Both the position numbers and the translations under genes were made by a program. The notes beneath the pieces are model-generated. The model saw nothing but the letters and a program-made list of their open reading frames with translations, had not been told where the DNA came from and did not search any database. Shown piece by piece: positions 19,095 to 28,013 of a stretch of DNA of 64,000 bases (position 1 is the stretch's first letter; every line of letters begins with the position of its first letter). The stretch spans positions 1 to 64,000 of the forward strand of contig CAWCWN010000001.1 of the NCBI GenBank assembly GCA_963799245.1, read 5' to 3'. The stretch is from CAWCWN01 sp963799245 (lineage in GTDB: Bacteria; Chloroflexota; Ktedonobacteria; Ktedonobacterales; Ktedonobacteraceae).

Positions 19095-20150
19095 ATGGCA
19101 CCCCAGGCGGATTCACGCTACATCGACTTTCATAGCCACTTCTACGAACAAGCCTGGTTTCCAATCCATACTTTACAGGGGGCAGGCGTACTGGACCGCG
19201 CGCGGCCCTTGCTGACGGACATCGCTGCGCAGCTGGCGGCGATGGTCGACGCGGGGATCGATGCAAAGGTGTTGAGCGCGCCTGCCGCGACCCTGGTCGG
19301 ACCACATGAGAGGTTGCCTCTCTCCTTGATAGAGCGTATCAATGAGCGCTTTGCTGAGTTAGTCGCGACCTACCCCGAACATCTGCTCGCTCTCGCGACC
19401 ATCGATGCTTTCCAGGGTGAAGCCGCCGCCCGTGAAGTGGAGCGGGCGATAGGCGTATTGGGATTGGGGGGTCTCTGCGTCGACTGCGCCTGGGGAGATC
19501 GCTTCCTGAATGCGTCAGAGGCGCGCCCGACGCTCGAAGCGGCGGCGCGGCTGAGTGTCCCTGTCTTTGTCCACCCGGTCAGCCCTGTGGGATTGACCGA
19601 ACGCCTGGCAAGCCTGGGTCACACTGGTATTCTCCTGGCGCGTGGAACTGAAACTGCGGCAAGCCTGCTGGCATTGCTCCGCAGCGGCATCCTCGATGAA
19701 CTTGCGGGTCTCAAGCTAGTGCTTCCCATGATTGGCGCGGCGGTGTTCTTGTTCGCCGGGATGGCTGACCAGGAATACGACCGGGAGGAGGGTTGGCAAG
19801 GAGGGGCACCAGGTGTCTCCCGCCAGCGCCTGTACGTGGACACCATGGGGTTCGATCCTGCTGTCATGCGCTTCGCTGTTGAGTTGCTGGGGCCGGAGCA
19901 CGTGCTGGCAGGGAGCGACTGGCCAATTATGCCCATCGCACCGCGCCAGCGTGTAGAGCAAGTGTTGACGATGCTCGATCTCACAATACCTCAGAAGGCA
20001 GCGATCCTGGGCGGTAATACCGTCCGCTTGCTGACAGAACATCAGCGCTCCTCGAAGCAGGGATACTCTCCATCGAGGGCGACGGCTCCTAATCGCCACG
20101 GCGTCAGGTGCGCAGGAAAGAACACCCTATGCGAACTGAAGGAGCGCTAA
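19095..20150 (+). CDS. Amidohydrolase family protein (amidohydro-related, ACMSD-like)
   Basis: 351 residues of TIM-barrel metal-dependent hydrolase. The N-terminal YIDFHSHFYEQ gives the H-x-H metal ligands, PVFVHPVSPVG the next His, and HVLAGSDWPIMP the late Asp. The order and length fit the amidohydro_2/ACMSD-like group of decarboxylases and lactonases. The tail after TVRLLTEHQ looks non-conserved. ATG at 19095 follows GGAAAGG. It stands alone; the substrate is not predictable. Confidence 0.85.
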   Translation: MAPQADSRYIDFHSHFYEQAWFPIHTLQGAGVLDRARPLLTDIAAQLAAMVDAGIDAKVLSAPAATLVGPHERLPLSLIERINERFAELVATYPEHLLALATIDAFQGEAAAREVERAIGVLGLGGLCVDCAWGDRFLNASEARPTLEAAARLSVPVFVHPVSPVGLTERLASLGHTGILLARGTETAASLLALLRSGILDELAGLKLVLPMIGAAVFLFAGMADQEYDREEGWQGGAPGVSRQRLYVDTMGFDPAVMRFAVELLGPEHVLAGSDWPIMPIAPRQRVEQVLTMLDLTIPQKAAILGGNTVRLLTEHQRSSKQGYSPSRATAPNRHGVRCAGKNTLCELKER

Positions 20151-20200
20151 CTCGTAGAGTCTGCCTGAGCAAAACCGGCTAGAAGCTGGACCAGAGTGCA

Positions 20201-20484
20201 TCACCTGCGAGACGCGTTCTGCGAGCACCGGCCGTGGTTAGAGCCCGGATCGTAGCCTCCCGTTCGAGATTCATTCAATATTTCAGCAAACTCATGCGTC
20301 GTTCCAGAGCCGTAGGCAAGCATTACCTCGTGAACGGAGGGACGCAATTCGACCCGCTCGATGTCTGTGATCTGCAAGAGCGCCCGCCCCAATCGAGAGA
20401 ATGACTGCGTTCCACGCAAAACCAGAGCTCGCTCGTCTCTCCCTTTGAAAATGAGCGTCGGGAAGCCACTCACCTGCAGTTGGT
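20201..20484 (-). pseudogene. DsbA-like thioredoxin-fold protein, C-terminal fragment
   Basis: Reads HQLQVSGFPTLIFKGRDERA, then VLRGTQSFSRLGRALLQI and a long tail. GFPTLI is the cis-proline loop of the thioredoxin fold as found in DsbA/FrnE-like proteins. The CxxC half is missing. The frame is cut at 20485 by the end of an IS6 remnant, whose terminal repeat supplies the FLQHS residues of the open frame. A dead fragment. Confidence 0.65.
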
Positions 20485-20700
20485 GGCTGTGTTGCAAAAA
20501 CCCATCGAGGATCACAAGAGACGAGCTGCCCCTTCTTGTTAAGTTTAGGCTGGCTCTCCGAACAGACTGGAGATGAACGCGATCTGGCCTAGAATGTCTC
20601 TTTTGTTGACCCCTTGCATCTACCCTTTCCTCAGCATGTGCATCACCTCATACCCTTGCAGGGTTTGCCACGCACTCTCAAATCGGCTTGAGCGGAGCTG
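20485..20700 (-). mobile_element. IS6-family remnant (3' end)
   Basis: Terminus GGCTGTGTTGCAAAAACCC at 20485. Reading minus strand from about 20700, the transposase tail is seen with a stop: TLQGYEVMHMLRKG, stop, MQGVNKRDILGQIAFISSLF, then GEPA. Compare the IS6 copy at 23932-24846. Only the 3' 200 bases remain. Confidence 0.75.
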
Positions 20701-20724
20701 TTTGGAATAGTGCAAAGTGAGAGA

Positions 20725-22046
20725 TCACCCTTTTTGGCGTTCATCGATTAAGCGTGTAGCCTTATGCGTAGCCCTCGGGAGCTCACCATTTTCCAGAATG
20801 ACAACTTCCTTCGGCTTAACACCTACACGCACTTTGATTTGAGCTGAGACTTTTTCCGCAAGATATTCTTTAGCAGCTTCCTCATTTCCCTGTGCATGTT
20901 CTACCTCAACCTTGAATTTGGTGGTATAGTTCTCTGTGATGGCAGTAATTCTGTACTCTCCCGAAAGCTCTTCCATATTGCGGACAACATATTCGATGTC
21001 GCTCGGAAACACATTCACTCCCGAAACAATAAGCATATCATCCAAGCGTCCGGTAATATTCATTCTGGCATGCGTACGTCCGCAAGCGCACTTTTCTTTA
21101 TTTACAGTACCAATATCACCTGTTCTGAAACGTATCATCGGCCTTGCCGTTTTCCTCAAGGTGGTGAGCACAAGCTCTCCTCTCTCGCCTTCCGCTACAG
21201 GCTGGCGTGTATCAGGATGTATTCCTTCTACAAGGATATGGTCCTCCGCTAAATGCAGACCGCTTCTTTCACTGCACATGCCTGCGCATGCTCCAAAAAT
21301 ATCTGAAATCCCAAAAAATCATACACCTTTGCATCCCAAAGCTCTTCAATGGCTTCTCTGGTAGCAGCTATGGAGCCTCCAGGTTCACCTGCTACAATAA
21401 TCCTATTAATGGCAAGATCCTTTGTCGGATCAATCCCCTGCTTGCTTGCGGTTTCCCCCAGATACCATGCATAGGAAGGCGTTGTCCATATGATGGTAGG
21501 CTGAAACTCTTGCAATATAAAAAGCAGCCTATCCGAAGGGATTGTACCCGCCCATATGCAAAGGGCTCCCAAATTCTGAGCTCCTATAACATCCGGCCCT
21601 CCCACAAACAGCGTAAAGTTAAGCGCATGCACATACCGGTCTTTGGGCCTCATACCTGCCGCCCAGAAAAGCCTGCTTTCCACATCCTGAAATTCATCAA
21701 AATCTTTTTTGGTAAAAGGGCTTAAGGTAGGTACGCCGGTTGAACCGCTGGAAGCCGATACAAAGACCACTTCTTCCTCAGGTACAGCAACCATGTCACC
21801 CAGTAAAGGGTTATGTAGCTGCCTTTCACGCTCTATGTATTTATTCACAAAAGGAAATTTGCTTATATCTGAAAGCTGCTGAAAATCAGATGGCTTCACT
21901 CCGGCTTTGTCAAATGCTTCCTTGTAGTAGTCAGATTTATTATATGCAAGAGCCAAATGCTCTGTAAGCAATGCTTCCTGCAGTTTATCCAATTCATCTC
22001 TGGAGAGAGTTTCAATTTCTTCATTCCAATACAATTTTGCCCCCAT
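20725..22046 (-). pseudogene. paaK: Phenylacetate-CoA ligase (PaaK-like), one frameshift
   Basis: Adenylate-forming ligase that activates phenylacetate or a similar aryl acid with CoA. The N-terminal part (from ATG 22046, after GAGGAG) has KLYWNEEIETLSRDEL and the ATP-binding FVSASSGSTGVPTLSPFT. The C-terminal part has GELVLTTLRKTARPMIRFRT, then GDIGTVNKEKCACGRTHARM and ITGRLDDMLIVSGVNVFPSD. They are in different frames. A run of six T in the coding strand near 21310 would need seven to read YDFFGISDIFGACAG across. One lost base explains the break. The gene is AT-richer than its neighbours and resembles anaerobe genes, suggesting transfer. Confidence 0.85.
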
Positions 22047-22250
22047 AATGTCCACTCCTCTCTTTTATCTTCGATCTGCCCTTTTTGCAACATAATCACC
22101 AAGCGTTTGAATGAACTGCACAAGTACAATCAACGATATAACAGTGATGATCATTACATCGGTCTGATATCAACGAACCTTCCGCTGTCCGACTTACCGA
22201 CGCATCTTCAATGAGCGGACTGCCCCGTCTTCCAACTTTCTCGAATATCC
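22047..22250. other. Upstream region of the ligase gene
   Basis: AT-rich; no gene seen. Confidence 0.4.
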
Positions 22251-22314
22251 TTGTCCTGGCTACTTCCCTCATCCGTTTGCTAAAGAGCACGGATGAGGGA
22301 AGTAGCCAGGACAG
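22251..22314. repeat. Palindrome P2 (minimal IS3-like ends)
   Basis: TTGTCCTGGCTACTTCCCTC, then ATCCGTTTGCTAAAGAGCACGG, then the inverse arm ending GTAGCCAGGACAGG. Nearly identical to P3 at 26405-26468 but with the central loop in the opposite direction. Confidence 0.85.
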
Positions 22315-22329
22315 GCCTGTCCAGACTGT

Positions 22330-22405
22330 CCAATGACGAAAAAACCAGCCCGAAACGTGTTTGTAGAGGTTGATCGAATTATCCACCATATCCAGGGACA
22401 GTACC
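22330..22405 (+). repeat. Solo 3' end of the IS1-like element
   Basis: Reads AAAAAACCAGCCCGAAAC, then GATCGAATTATCCACC and CAGGGACAGTACC. It matches the 3' ends of copies A and B. No transposase coding remains with it. Confidence 0.7.
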
Positions 22406-22437
22406 ACAGGGACTACCTGCTTGCCTCCCCGTTTGTC

Positions 22438-22776
22438 TCACGGATTGCTGGTGAGTGCCTGGAACAACTGATTAAAGTCGGCTTTAGCGGTCTCGACAAA
22501 AACTCCCCTGTTGCCGCCGATAGCCACCGTAAAGTCGCCGCCAGAGTACGCCCACCCTTGTTGGGGTACCCACTTCATCTGGCTCAGTTGCATGAACGCG
22601 CCCGCGAGGGTGTTAAACATCATCGTGACTGTGGCACAGAATTGCGCCGTCATCGCCGCCAACTCGGGTGACATGTCCATCTTCGCCTTGTAGTCCACCA
22701 ACTTCCCATCAAGGGTGAACTCACCGGCTGCGACAACACCATTCAGCTTGAGCAGGTCATCCAGCGTTGCTGCCAT
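22438..22776 (-). CDS. DUF2173 family protein (roadblock/LC7-like)
   Basis: 112 residues: MAATLDDLLKLNGVVAAGEF, LDGKLVDYKAKMDMSPELAA, then MKWVPQQGWAYSGGDFTVAI. This is the pattern of DUF2173 proteins, small roadblock-like regulators. Molecular role is not known. ATG at 22776 follows AAGGAAG by 8 bases, which is better than the in-frame start at 22785. It is a single gene on the minus strand, separate from the thioredoxin pair upstream. Confidence 0.8.
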   Translation of the reverse strand: MAATLDDLLKLNGVVAAGEFTLDGKLVDYKAKMDMSPELAAMTAQFCATVTMMFNTLAGAFMQLSQMKWVPQQGWAYSGGDFTVAIGGNRGVFVETAKADFNQLFQALTSNP

Positions 22777-22930
22777 GTTAATCACTTCCTTTCCATATGG
22801 TAGTTAAGGACAAGTCTTTCACACTTGTTTAAAGTGAAGGTTAAAATCTAACCCTTAACAGAATACCATTTCCTGAATATACATGGCACGTGTGGACAGA
22901 GCCAAAAAATGAAACACCCCCCCTCTCCTT

Positions 22931-23389
22931 TCACGAGGCAACTTTTGCCAAAACTGTATCTACCTGTTCGAGCAGTCGCTTTGTATTAGCAAAGCCGTAA
23001 TTCACCGCGTGGGCTTGGCCTGTTGCATCCAAAACAACGGTGGTAGGCACAGTGAGCACCTGATAGCGCTGGGCCAGTTCAAAGGAACTGGATGTATCAA
23101 TATCAATGACAGAGACAACATTATTGCGTGCCTCTATCACACGCTGCAGGGCTGGAGCTTGCATCCGATGGCACTGGTGACAGTCAGGGAGGCTAAATGC
23201 TAGTATTTGTACACGAGCTTTGCCAGTGGCATCATCTGGATTGGTGATGCTAGACAATATAGCTGGCAGTGTGGCAGAGAGAGCACGTTGCCGACGCACA
23301 TCTACGAAACGCCGACCAAAGGCTACCAGCAGCCAAACGGCTACACCAATGAGAAGGAGGATGATAAGTCGTAGAGTGACCTCAGGCAT
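22931..23389 (-). CDS. Membrane-anchored thioredoxin-like protein
   Basis: 152 residues. One N-terminal membrane helix (LRLIILLLIGVAVWLLVAFG, residues 6-25), then a thioredoxin fold with the redox motif CHQC at residues 70-73 and the cis-proline TVPTTVV at about 112-118. Likely faces outside or stays membrane-tethered and acts as a thiol-disulfide reductase. Its ATG lies right after the stop of the DUF4395 gene, so the two are coupled. That pairing recurs in Chloroflexi and Actinobacteria. Confidence 0.88.
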   Translation of the reverse strand: MPEVTLRLIILLLIGVAVWLLVAFGRRFVDVRRQRALSATLPAILSSITNPDDATGKARVQILAFSLPDCHQCHRMQAPALQRVIEARNNVVSVIDIDTSSSFELAQRYQVLTVPTTVVLDATGQAHAVNYGFANTKRLLEQVDTVLAKVAS

Positions 23390-23392
23390 TGC

Positions 23393-23878
23393 TCAAACCC
23401 CTCGCCAGTGAAAGCCACCTTCGTAGCGGACAGATGGAACGACGCCAAACCGCCCCAGCCAATAGTAGACAAAGCAACCGGCGCAAAAGCCTACGGTAAA
23501 GTTCATGCCGGCCAGCACGAAGACAATCAGGTCAAGAATCCAGCCGATAACGGTTGCATGAAGCAGGAAAAGGAAGAGGCTTGAGGCGAGAAGAAATGTT
23601 GCGCCCACACCCTGAGCAAAGCGATGAGGAGTTGGATCATCCTCGATAAGACGTGGACGCAACAGGCGCAAAGGCAACATGACGCGCTGATAGAGGAATT
23701 TGAAAGGACTGGCGGTAGGTATACATGCTGCCAGTGCCATGATTATGGCGGCAAGCGGCACAAGAAGAGGTTGATTGAAGAGAAATGCCAGGCCAGTCAA
23801 GATGACAACACAGGCTTGTGAAAACTTCCCGAGGTGAACGTCTACACGGGGCAATCCCGTGTCCGATACGGTCTCCAT
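23393..23878 (-). CDS. DUF4395 membrane protein
   Basis: 161 residues from ATG 23878, chosen because AGGAG lies 10 bases upstream; the longer open frame to 24370 runs antisense to the IS6 transposase. Four to five hydrophobic helices (ACVVILTGLAFLFNQPLLVP; ATFLLASSLFLFLLHATVIG; ILDLIVFVLAGMNFTVGFC). A C-x2-C in GFCAGCFVYYWLGR near residue 140 lies in or next to a helix. DUF4395 proteins commonly sit beside thioredoxin genes and may shuttle reducing equivalents across the membrane. The partner gene begins 4 bases away. Confidence 0.85.
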   Translation of the reverse strand: METVSDTGLPRVDVHLGKFSQACVVILTGLAFLFNQPLLVPLAAIIMALAACIPTASPFKFLYQRVMLPLRLLRPRLIEDDPTPHRFAQGVGATFLLASSLFLFLLHATVIGWILDLIVFVLAGMNFTVGFCAGCFVYYWLGRFGVVPSVRYEGGFHWRGV

Positions 23879-23931
23879 TGCGTGTTTTTCTCCTGAGGGG
23901 ATAAAGTAAGATATGCTACAACGCCGATGAA

Positions 23932-24846
23932 GGTTCTGTTGCAAAAAAGGCGGTTCTCTGGTAAGCTCTGCTTCTAGCCAAGAAGTAGCAGAGGAGTTCC
24001 CTTCATGAACCAGCAGCATCCCTTCAAATGGCGTCATTTCCAGTCCGACATTATTCTGTTGTGCGTGCGCTGGTCCTTGCGCTATTCGCTCAGTTATCGG
24101 GACCTTGAAGAGATGATGCGGGAGCGCGGATTGCAGGTGGATCACACCACGATTTACCGCTGGGTCCAGCACTATGCCCCAGAACTGGAGAAACGATGCA
24201 AACCGCATCTCAAAGCCACCAACGACTCCTGGCGCGTGGATGAGACCTATGTAAAAGTCAGAAAAACCTGGACGTATCTCTACCGAGCGGTTGAATTCCG
24301 AGGGGAACACGCTGGAGTTTCTCTTGAGCCCGACGCGCGATGCCCAGGCGGCCAAACGTTTCTTCCTCAAAGCGCTGCATGCCGCCGCTGGTTCAGCTTC
24401 TCAAGCCCATCCGGCCGAGGAACAGGTGGAAGAGCCCGCAGCTGCGGCCAACCTTGCCACGTCAGCCCCTCGGGTGATCAACGTCGATAAGAACGCGGCC
24501 TATCCCAAGGCCATTGCCGACCTCAAAGCCAGCGGGGCGCTTCCCGAAGCGGTCGAACTCAGACAGGTCAAATACTTGAACAACCTGGTCGAGCAAGACC
24601 ATCGGTTCATCAAACGCCTGGTCAAGCTGGGGATGGGCTTCTTTTCCTTTGAGACCGCAGGGAAGACGTTACAAGGATACGAGAGTATGAACATGATTCG
24701 TAAGGGGCAGGTGCGTGGGGTAGAAAAGAGGAACGTCACCGGGCAGATCTCGTTCATCGCCCGCCTGTTTGGAGGGGCGGCCTAAGCTGAAGAGGAAGCA
24801 AGGCTTCGCGCCCATCGCGCTCCTCTCAGCGTTTTTGCAACACATC
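23932..24846 (+). mobile_element. IS6-family element
   Basis: Left end GGTTCTGTTGCAAAAAAGGC; right end, read inward, GATGTGTTGCAAAAACGC. The flanks CCGATGAA (23924-23931) and CTGATGAA (24847-24854) match at 7 of 8 positions, the 8-bp duplication expected for IS6. 915 bp. It lies in the upstream region of the DUF4395-thioredoxin operon. Confidence 0.85.
24005..24785 (+). pseudogene. IS6-family transposase, one frameshift
   Basis: The first frame has WRHFQSDIILLCVRWSLRYS, SYRDLEEMMRERGLQVDHTT and the first Asp in SWRVDETYVKVRKTW. After YRAVE the frame must shift by one base (an extra T at about 24297) to continue as SEGNTLEFLLSPTRDAQAAK, NVDKNAAYP (second Asp) and NLVEQDHRFIKRLVK (Glu). One base insertion inactivates it. 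An Ala/Glu-rich insert (HPAEEQVEEPAAAANLATSA) lies between the second Asp and the strand before it. Confidence 0.85.
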
Positions 24847-24848
24847 CT

Positions 24849-24986
24849 GATGAAGTACCTCGCCGGTGCCCTACTTCATTCTTAGGGGGCTGGGGAGCAG
24901 CAATGCTCTCCTGGCTACCCGGCAGGATAACGGAAAAGGGCTATGAGACATTCTTATGGTACCTCGCCGGTACCCTACTTCATTTG
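24849..24986. repeat. Two copies of a hairpin repeat upstream of the DUF4395-thioredoxin operon
   Basis: ATGAAGTACCTCGCCGGTGC then CCTACTTCATT at 24851-24880, and ATGGTACCTCGCCGGTACCC then TACTTCATT at 24956-24985. Each can fold on itself (ATGAAGTA with TACTTCAT; GGTACC with GGTACC). The first copy begins inside the IS6 target duplication, so before that insertion it lay about 50 bases upstream of the DUF4395 start. Confidence 0.6.
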
Positions 24987-25026
24987 GGCGGGGGGAAAGA
25001 GCGCAAGCTCCTACCTATCCGTACTA

Positions 25027-25151
25027 CAGTCGGTGACGTCTCTATCCGCTCCTTTTTCTTGCTATCTTCACATCAAGCAGGTGGCGAGAAAAGTTTTTTA
25101 GGCGCTGTTTCTTTCCTAGTTTAGAACGAATATCCAAAGTAGCCAGCACAG
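25027..25151. repeat. Truncated copy of the 161-bp MITE
   Basis: Shares GGTGACGTCTCTA, CTTCACATCAAGCAGGTGGC and the right end AACGAATATCCAAAGTAGCC with the complete MITE at 50957-51117. The left terminus is missing. A further solo end (GAACGGACAGTCTAAGCAGC) follows at 25196. Confidence 0.75.
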
Positions 25152-25496
25152 GGGAAAAGACACTCATAGTCTTATTTCCCGATGTACCTTTTAGAACGGA
25201 CAGTCTAAGCAGCCAGTACAAGAAGTCGTGGACAAAAAGCGTGTTCGATCTCTCTTACCATCAGCTCAATGCGTTTTGTGATTAGGAAAAGGGATCGTTC
25301 TGGCGTCATCCCTCCCATTGTAGGATCACACGGCAGGCGAGTTCCGACGGTTTCCCGGATGTAAGGCTCGTTTGTACTCACTGGGCACATATGTATTTGT
25401 GCATATTCTCGCAGCAAGGTATAAAATCATAGTAAGGATTTTTATCCTGAACATTAAAAATAGAGGTTACTGACGAAAGATGAAAGGAGATATACC
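25152..25496. other. Intergenic, about 345 bp
   Basis: Contains a degraded solo IS3-like end at about 25196-25222 and the upstream region of the crotonase gene. No gene seen. Confidence 0.5.
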
Positions 25497-26282
25497 ATGT
25501 CTCTTATACTAACATCCCTGGAAGATTCTATCGGCACCATAACCTTGAATAATCCCCAAAAACGCAATTGTCTCTCCAATGAATTGCTGCGGGAGATAGT
25601 TGCGGCGTTTGAACTATTCAAGCAGCGGGAAATTCGAGTTGTTATCATCCGGTCGGATAAAGGACAACAGATATGGTCCGCGGGATTAGACATAAATGAA
25701 CTCCCCGAACCTCGTCGAAATCCATTATCCTATGAAGATCCGCTCGAGCAGGTAATGCGGGAAATTCAAGAATTCCCCGGCCTGGTTATAGCGATGATCC
25801 AAGGAAAAGTCTATGGCGGAGCCTGTGAAATGGCATGCACATGTGATTTGGTTGTCGGATGTGAAAAAACGGTATTCAGCATGACACCGGTAAGATTAGG
25901 TATCCCGTACAATACAACAGGCATTTTGCACATCGTAAATAGAGTCGGGCACAATATAGCAAAAGAAATGATGCTGACGGCTGAAATAATCGATGCGCAA
26001 AGGGCGTATGAAGTTGGACTTCTCAATTATCTGGTAAGAGAAGAGGAATTAGAAAAATTCACCTACGAATTAGCCAAAGATAATTTAGCAAACTCACCGC
26101 TATGTACCGCTGTGACCAAAGAAATTTTCGGCATATTAGGTGAAGCTCACCCAATCACTCCGGGCAATTTCGAAAGGATCGCAGGATTACGGCGAAGAGT
26201 ATACGATAGCAAAGATTACAAGGAGGGCATAAAAGCATTTAAAGAAAAGCGCAAGCCGGATTTTACCGGTTGCATAAAGTAA
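25497..26282 (+). CDS. scpB: Methylmalonyl-CoA decarboxylase-like crotonase
   Basis: 261 residues, the same length as E. coli ScpB. Matches along its length: WSAGLDINELPEPRRNPLSY, GKVYGGACEMACTCDLVVG (oxyanion-hole region), FSMTPVRLGIPYNTTGILHI, GLLNYLVREEELEKFTYEL and RRRVYDSKDYKEGIKAFKEK. ScpB decarboxylates methylmalonyl-CoA to propionyl-CoA. A good AAAGGAG lies 8 bases before the ATG. It is AT-rich like the PaaK-like gene and unlike GC-richer neighbours, so both may have come in by transfer. No mutase or CoA-transferase gene is nearby. Confidence 0.82.
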   Translation: MSLILTSLEDSIGTITLNNPQKRNCLSNELLREIVAAFELFKQREIRVVIIRSDKGQQIWSAGLDINELPEPRRNPLSYEDPLEQVMREIQEFPGLVIAMIQGKVYGGACEMACTCDLVVGCEKTVFSMTPVRLGIPYNTTGILHIVNRVGHNIAKEMMLTAEIIDAQRAYEVGLLNYLVREEELEKFTYELAKDNLANSPLCTAVTKEIFGILGEAHPITPGNFERIAGLRRRVYDSKDYKEGIKAFKEKRKPDFTGCIK

Positions 26283-26404
26283 ATTTCGTCCCGGTATCCT
26301 CAGTCCTGGATAGATCTCCACAAACCCTGGCCTGATTTGGAAAATCATGATAGAGATTTCCACATTACCTGCCCGTTTTGCAATAAAGGAGTGATGGAAC
26401 CACC

Positions 26405-26468
26405 CTGTCCTGGCTACTTCCCTCATCCGTGCTCTTTAGCGAATGGATGAGGGAAGTAGCCAGGACAG
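26405..26468. repeat. Palindrome P3 (minimal IS3-like ends)
   Basis: CTGTCCTGGCTACTTCCCTC, ATCCGTGCTCTTTAGCGAATGG, and the inverse arm ending GTAGCCAGGACAG. The loop is the reverse complement of that in P2. Confidence 0.85.
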
Positions 26469-26604
26469 CGAAAACGGGTAACTGGCCAGGTGGCAATCAT
26501 CGTCAGATTTTAGAGTAACGTTGCCTCAAGCGATGCCCAAGATAGAGACCAGCGGAAGACGCTAACAATCCCCTACAGAGCTTATTGCTCACTGGAAAAG
26601 TCAC

Positions 26605-27375
26605 CTATTGAGCAGTATAGCCTCCGTCTACTGGCAAAAAAGCTCCTGTAACGAAGGAAGCTGCATCCGAACAGAGCCAGACTGCAGCCGCTGCTATTTC
26701 CTCTGGCTTGCCGAGGCGTTTGATGGGATGCAGCGCAGCGATCTGCTGGTAGGCTTCGGGATGAGAGCCAGCAGCCACACCACGTTGCATGACCATGGGA
26801 GTTTCGATAAACCCAGGGCAAACCGCATTGACACGTATGCCTTGAGTAGCATACTCGAGCGCGGTGACCTGGGTTAAACCGATCAGACCATGTTTGGCTG
26901 CCGTATAGGCACTGGCGGTAGCAAAGCCGACGATGCCAAGAATGGAAGCCATGTTGACGATGGCACCTCCGCCTTGTTTGAGCATCTGCGGAATTTCATA
27001 CTTCATACACAGCCAGGAGCCCGTCAAGTTGATATTGATAACCTTTTGCCACATCTCTTCGGGATAATCAACCACCGTCGTCAGGACACCCTCGATGCCT
27101 GCATTGTTCACCGCCGCATCCAAGCGTCCATAGCTTGCAACCGTGGTTGAAATCAGTCTTTCTACTTCTTTCGACTGCGAAACGTCACACGGAACGAAAA
27201 GTGCCTCACCGCCGGCTTCCTTAAGAAGGCGAACGGTCTCGTCGCCTCCTTGCCTCGCCACATCTGAGACAACAACTTTAGCCCCCTGCCTGCCGAAAGC
27301 AAGAGCCACTGCTCGGCCAATTCCTGAAGCTGCGCCTGTTACGCTGGCCACCTTGCCATCAAATTGTCCAGGCAT
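26605..27375 (-). CDS. SDR family oxidoreductase
   Basis: 256 residues, a classical short-chain dehydrogenase. Cofactor motif VTGAASGIGRAVALAFG at about 13-29, NNAGIEG at about 90-96, catalytic Ser in NMASILGIVG, YTAAK at about 158-162, and the C-terminal FVTGAFLPVDGGYTAQ. It resembles glucose-1-dehydrogenase/FabG-type enzymes and is probably NAD(P)-dependent. GGAGGAG precedes the ATG. Substrate unknown. Confidence 0.9.
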   Translation of the reverse strand: MPGQFDGKVASVTGAASGIGRAVALAFGRQGAKVVVSDVARQGGDETVRLLKEAGGEALFVPCDVSQSKEVERLISTTVASYGRLDAAVNNAGIEGVLTTVVDYPEEMWQKVININLTGSWLCMKYEIPQMLKQGGGAIVNMASILGIVGFATASAYTAAKHGLIGLTQVTALEYATQGIRVNAVCPGFIETPMVMQRGVAAGSHPEAYQQIAALHPIKRLGKPEEIAAAAVWLCSDAASFVTGAFLPVDGGYTAQ

Positions 27376-27514
27376 ATTTCTCCTCCATCTTTGTATGGTA
27401 CATCTAAAGAACAGGTGCCAGTTAGCTAGCTCTTTCTGCTTGTTACTCGGTCCCCAAGACTATTCTATGGTACCTGAGGAAGTACCCTGTTCAGCTCTCG
27501 TTACTCGTTAGTCC

Positions 27515-27673
27515 GATATTGTCAACTTGGTGTTATGATGAGCTTATTTTCCACTCAAAGTGGGGAAGGGATACTCTATTTCAGGCGATATTCCCCCTTT
27601 CTTTGCTGAAATTGCCTGAAAAAGTTCCGTAATGGTGAAAACTCATCAATGGAAGAAATACGTCGACAATACC
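27515..27673. repeat. MITE family A, copy 1 (inverted)
   Basis: Ends GATATTGTCAACTTGG and GTCGACAATACC. About 159 bp. Its reverse complement matches copy 2 nearly throughout, for example CTTCCATTGATGAGTTTTCA and CTTCCCCACTTTGAG. It lies just past the 3' end of the following cupin gene. Confidence 0.85.
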
Positions 27674-27674
27674 A

Positions 27675-28013
27675 TCAAGATTTCATCATGATTAATACCA
27701 TTTTGAATGGTTCAATAGCCTTAAGAGCATGAGGACTGCTGGCCGGCATTCGTAACATATCACCGGCTTTTATCTCATGTTTTACCCCTGAAACAGTAAT
27801 TTCTGCCTGACCATCGGTTATCATTATGAAAGCATCATACGGTGTAGTATGTTCGCTTAAGCCTTGCTTTTTAGCAAAAGCAAATAAAGTGATGCTGCCG
27901 GTTGATGTATGGATAAGTTCACGGCTCACAACAGCATCTTCTTGATAACTCATAGAGCCGTTTATCGATCGCGGAGTCATGAAGCTCTTGTTTGATGGTT
28001 GCTCTTGGTTCAT
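27675..28013 (-). CDS. Cupin-domain protein
   Basis: 112 residues from ATG 28013 (GGAGAAG 6 bases upstream; the longer frame to 28124 has no support). A single cupin barrel: SITLFAFAKKQGLSEHTTPY, DAFIMITDGQAEITVSGVKH, IKAGDMLRMPASSPHALKAI. The first metal motif retains only HTTPYDA and the second PHALKA, so metal binding may be weak. Stand-alone, possibly regulatory or enzymatic. AT-rich like other genes in this segment. MITE copy 1 begins right after its stop. Confidence 0.75.
   Translation of the reverse strand: MNQEQPSNKSFMTPRSINGSMSYQEDAVVSRELIHTSTGSITLFAFAKKQGLSEHTTPYDAFIMITDGQAEITVSGVKHEIKAGDMLRMPASSPHALKAIEPFKMVLIMMKS

Noticed and set aside
25480..25499. The ribosome binding site AGGAGATATACCATG before the crotonase gene equals the one in common expression vectors
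   Set aside because: Fifteen bases can match by chance around a strong ribosome binding site, and the flanking DNA shows no vector sequence.
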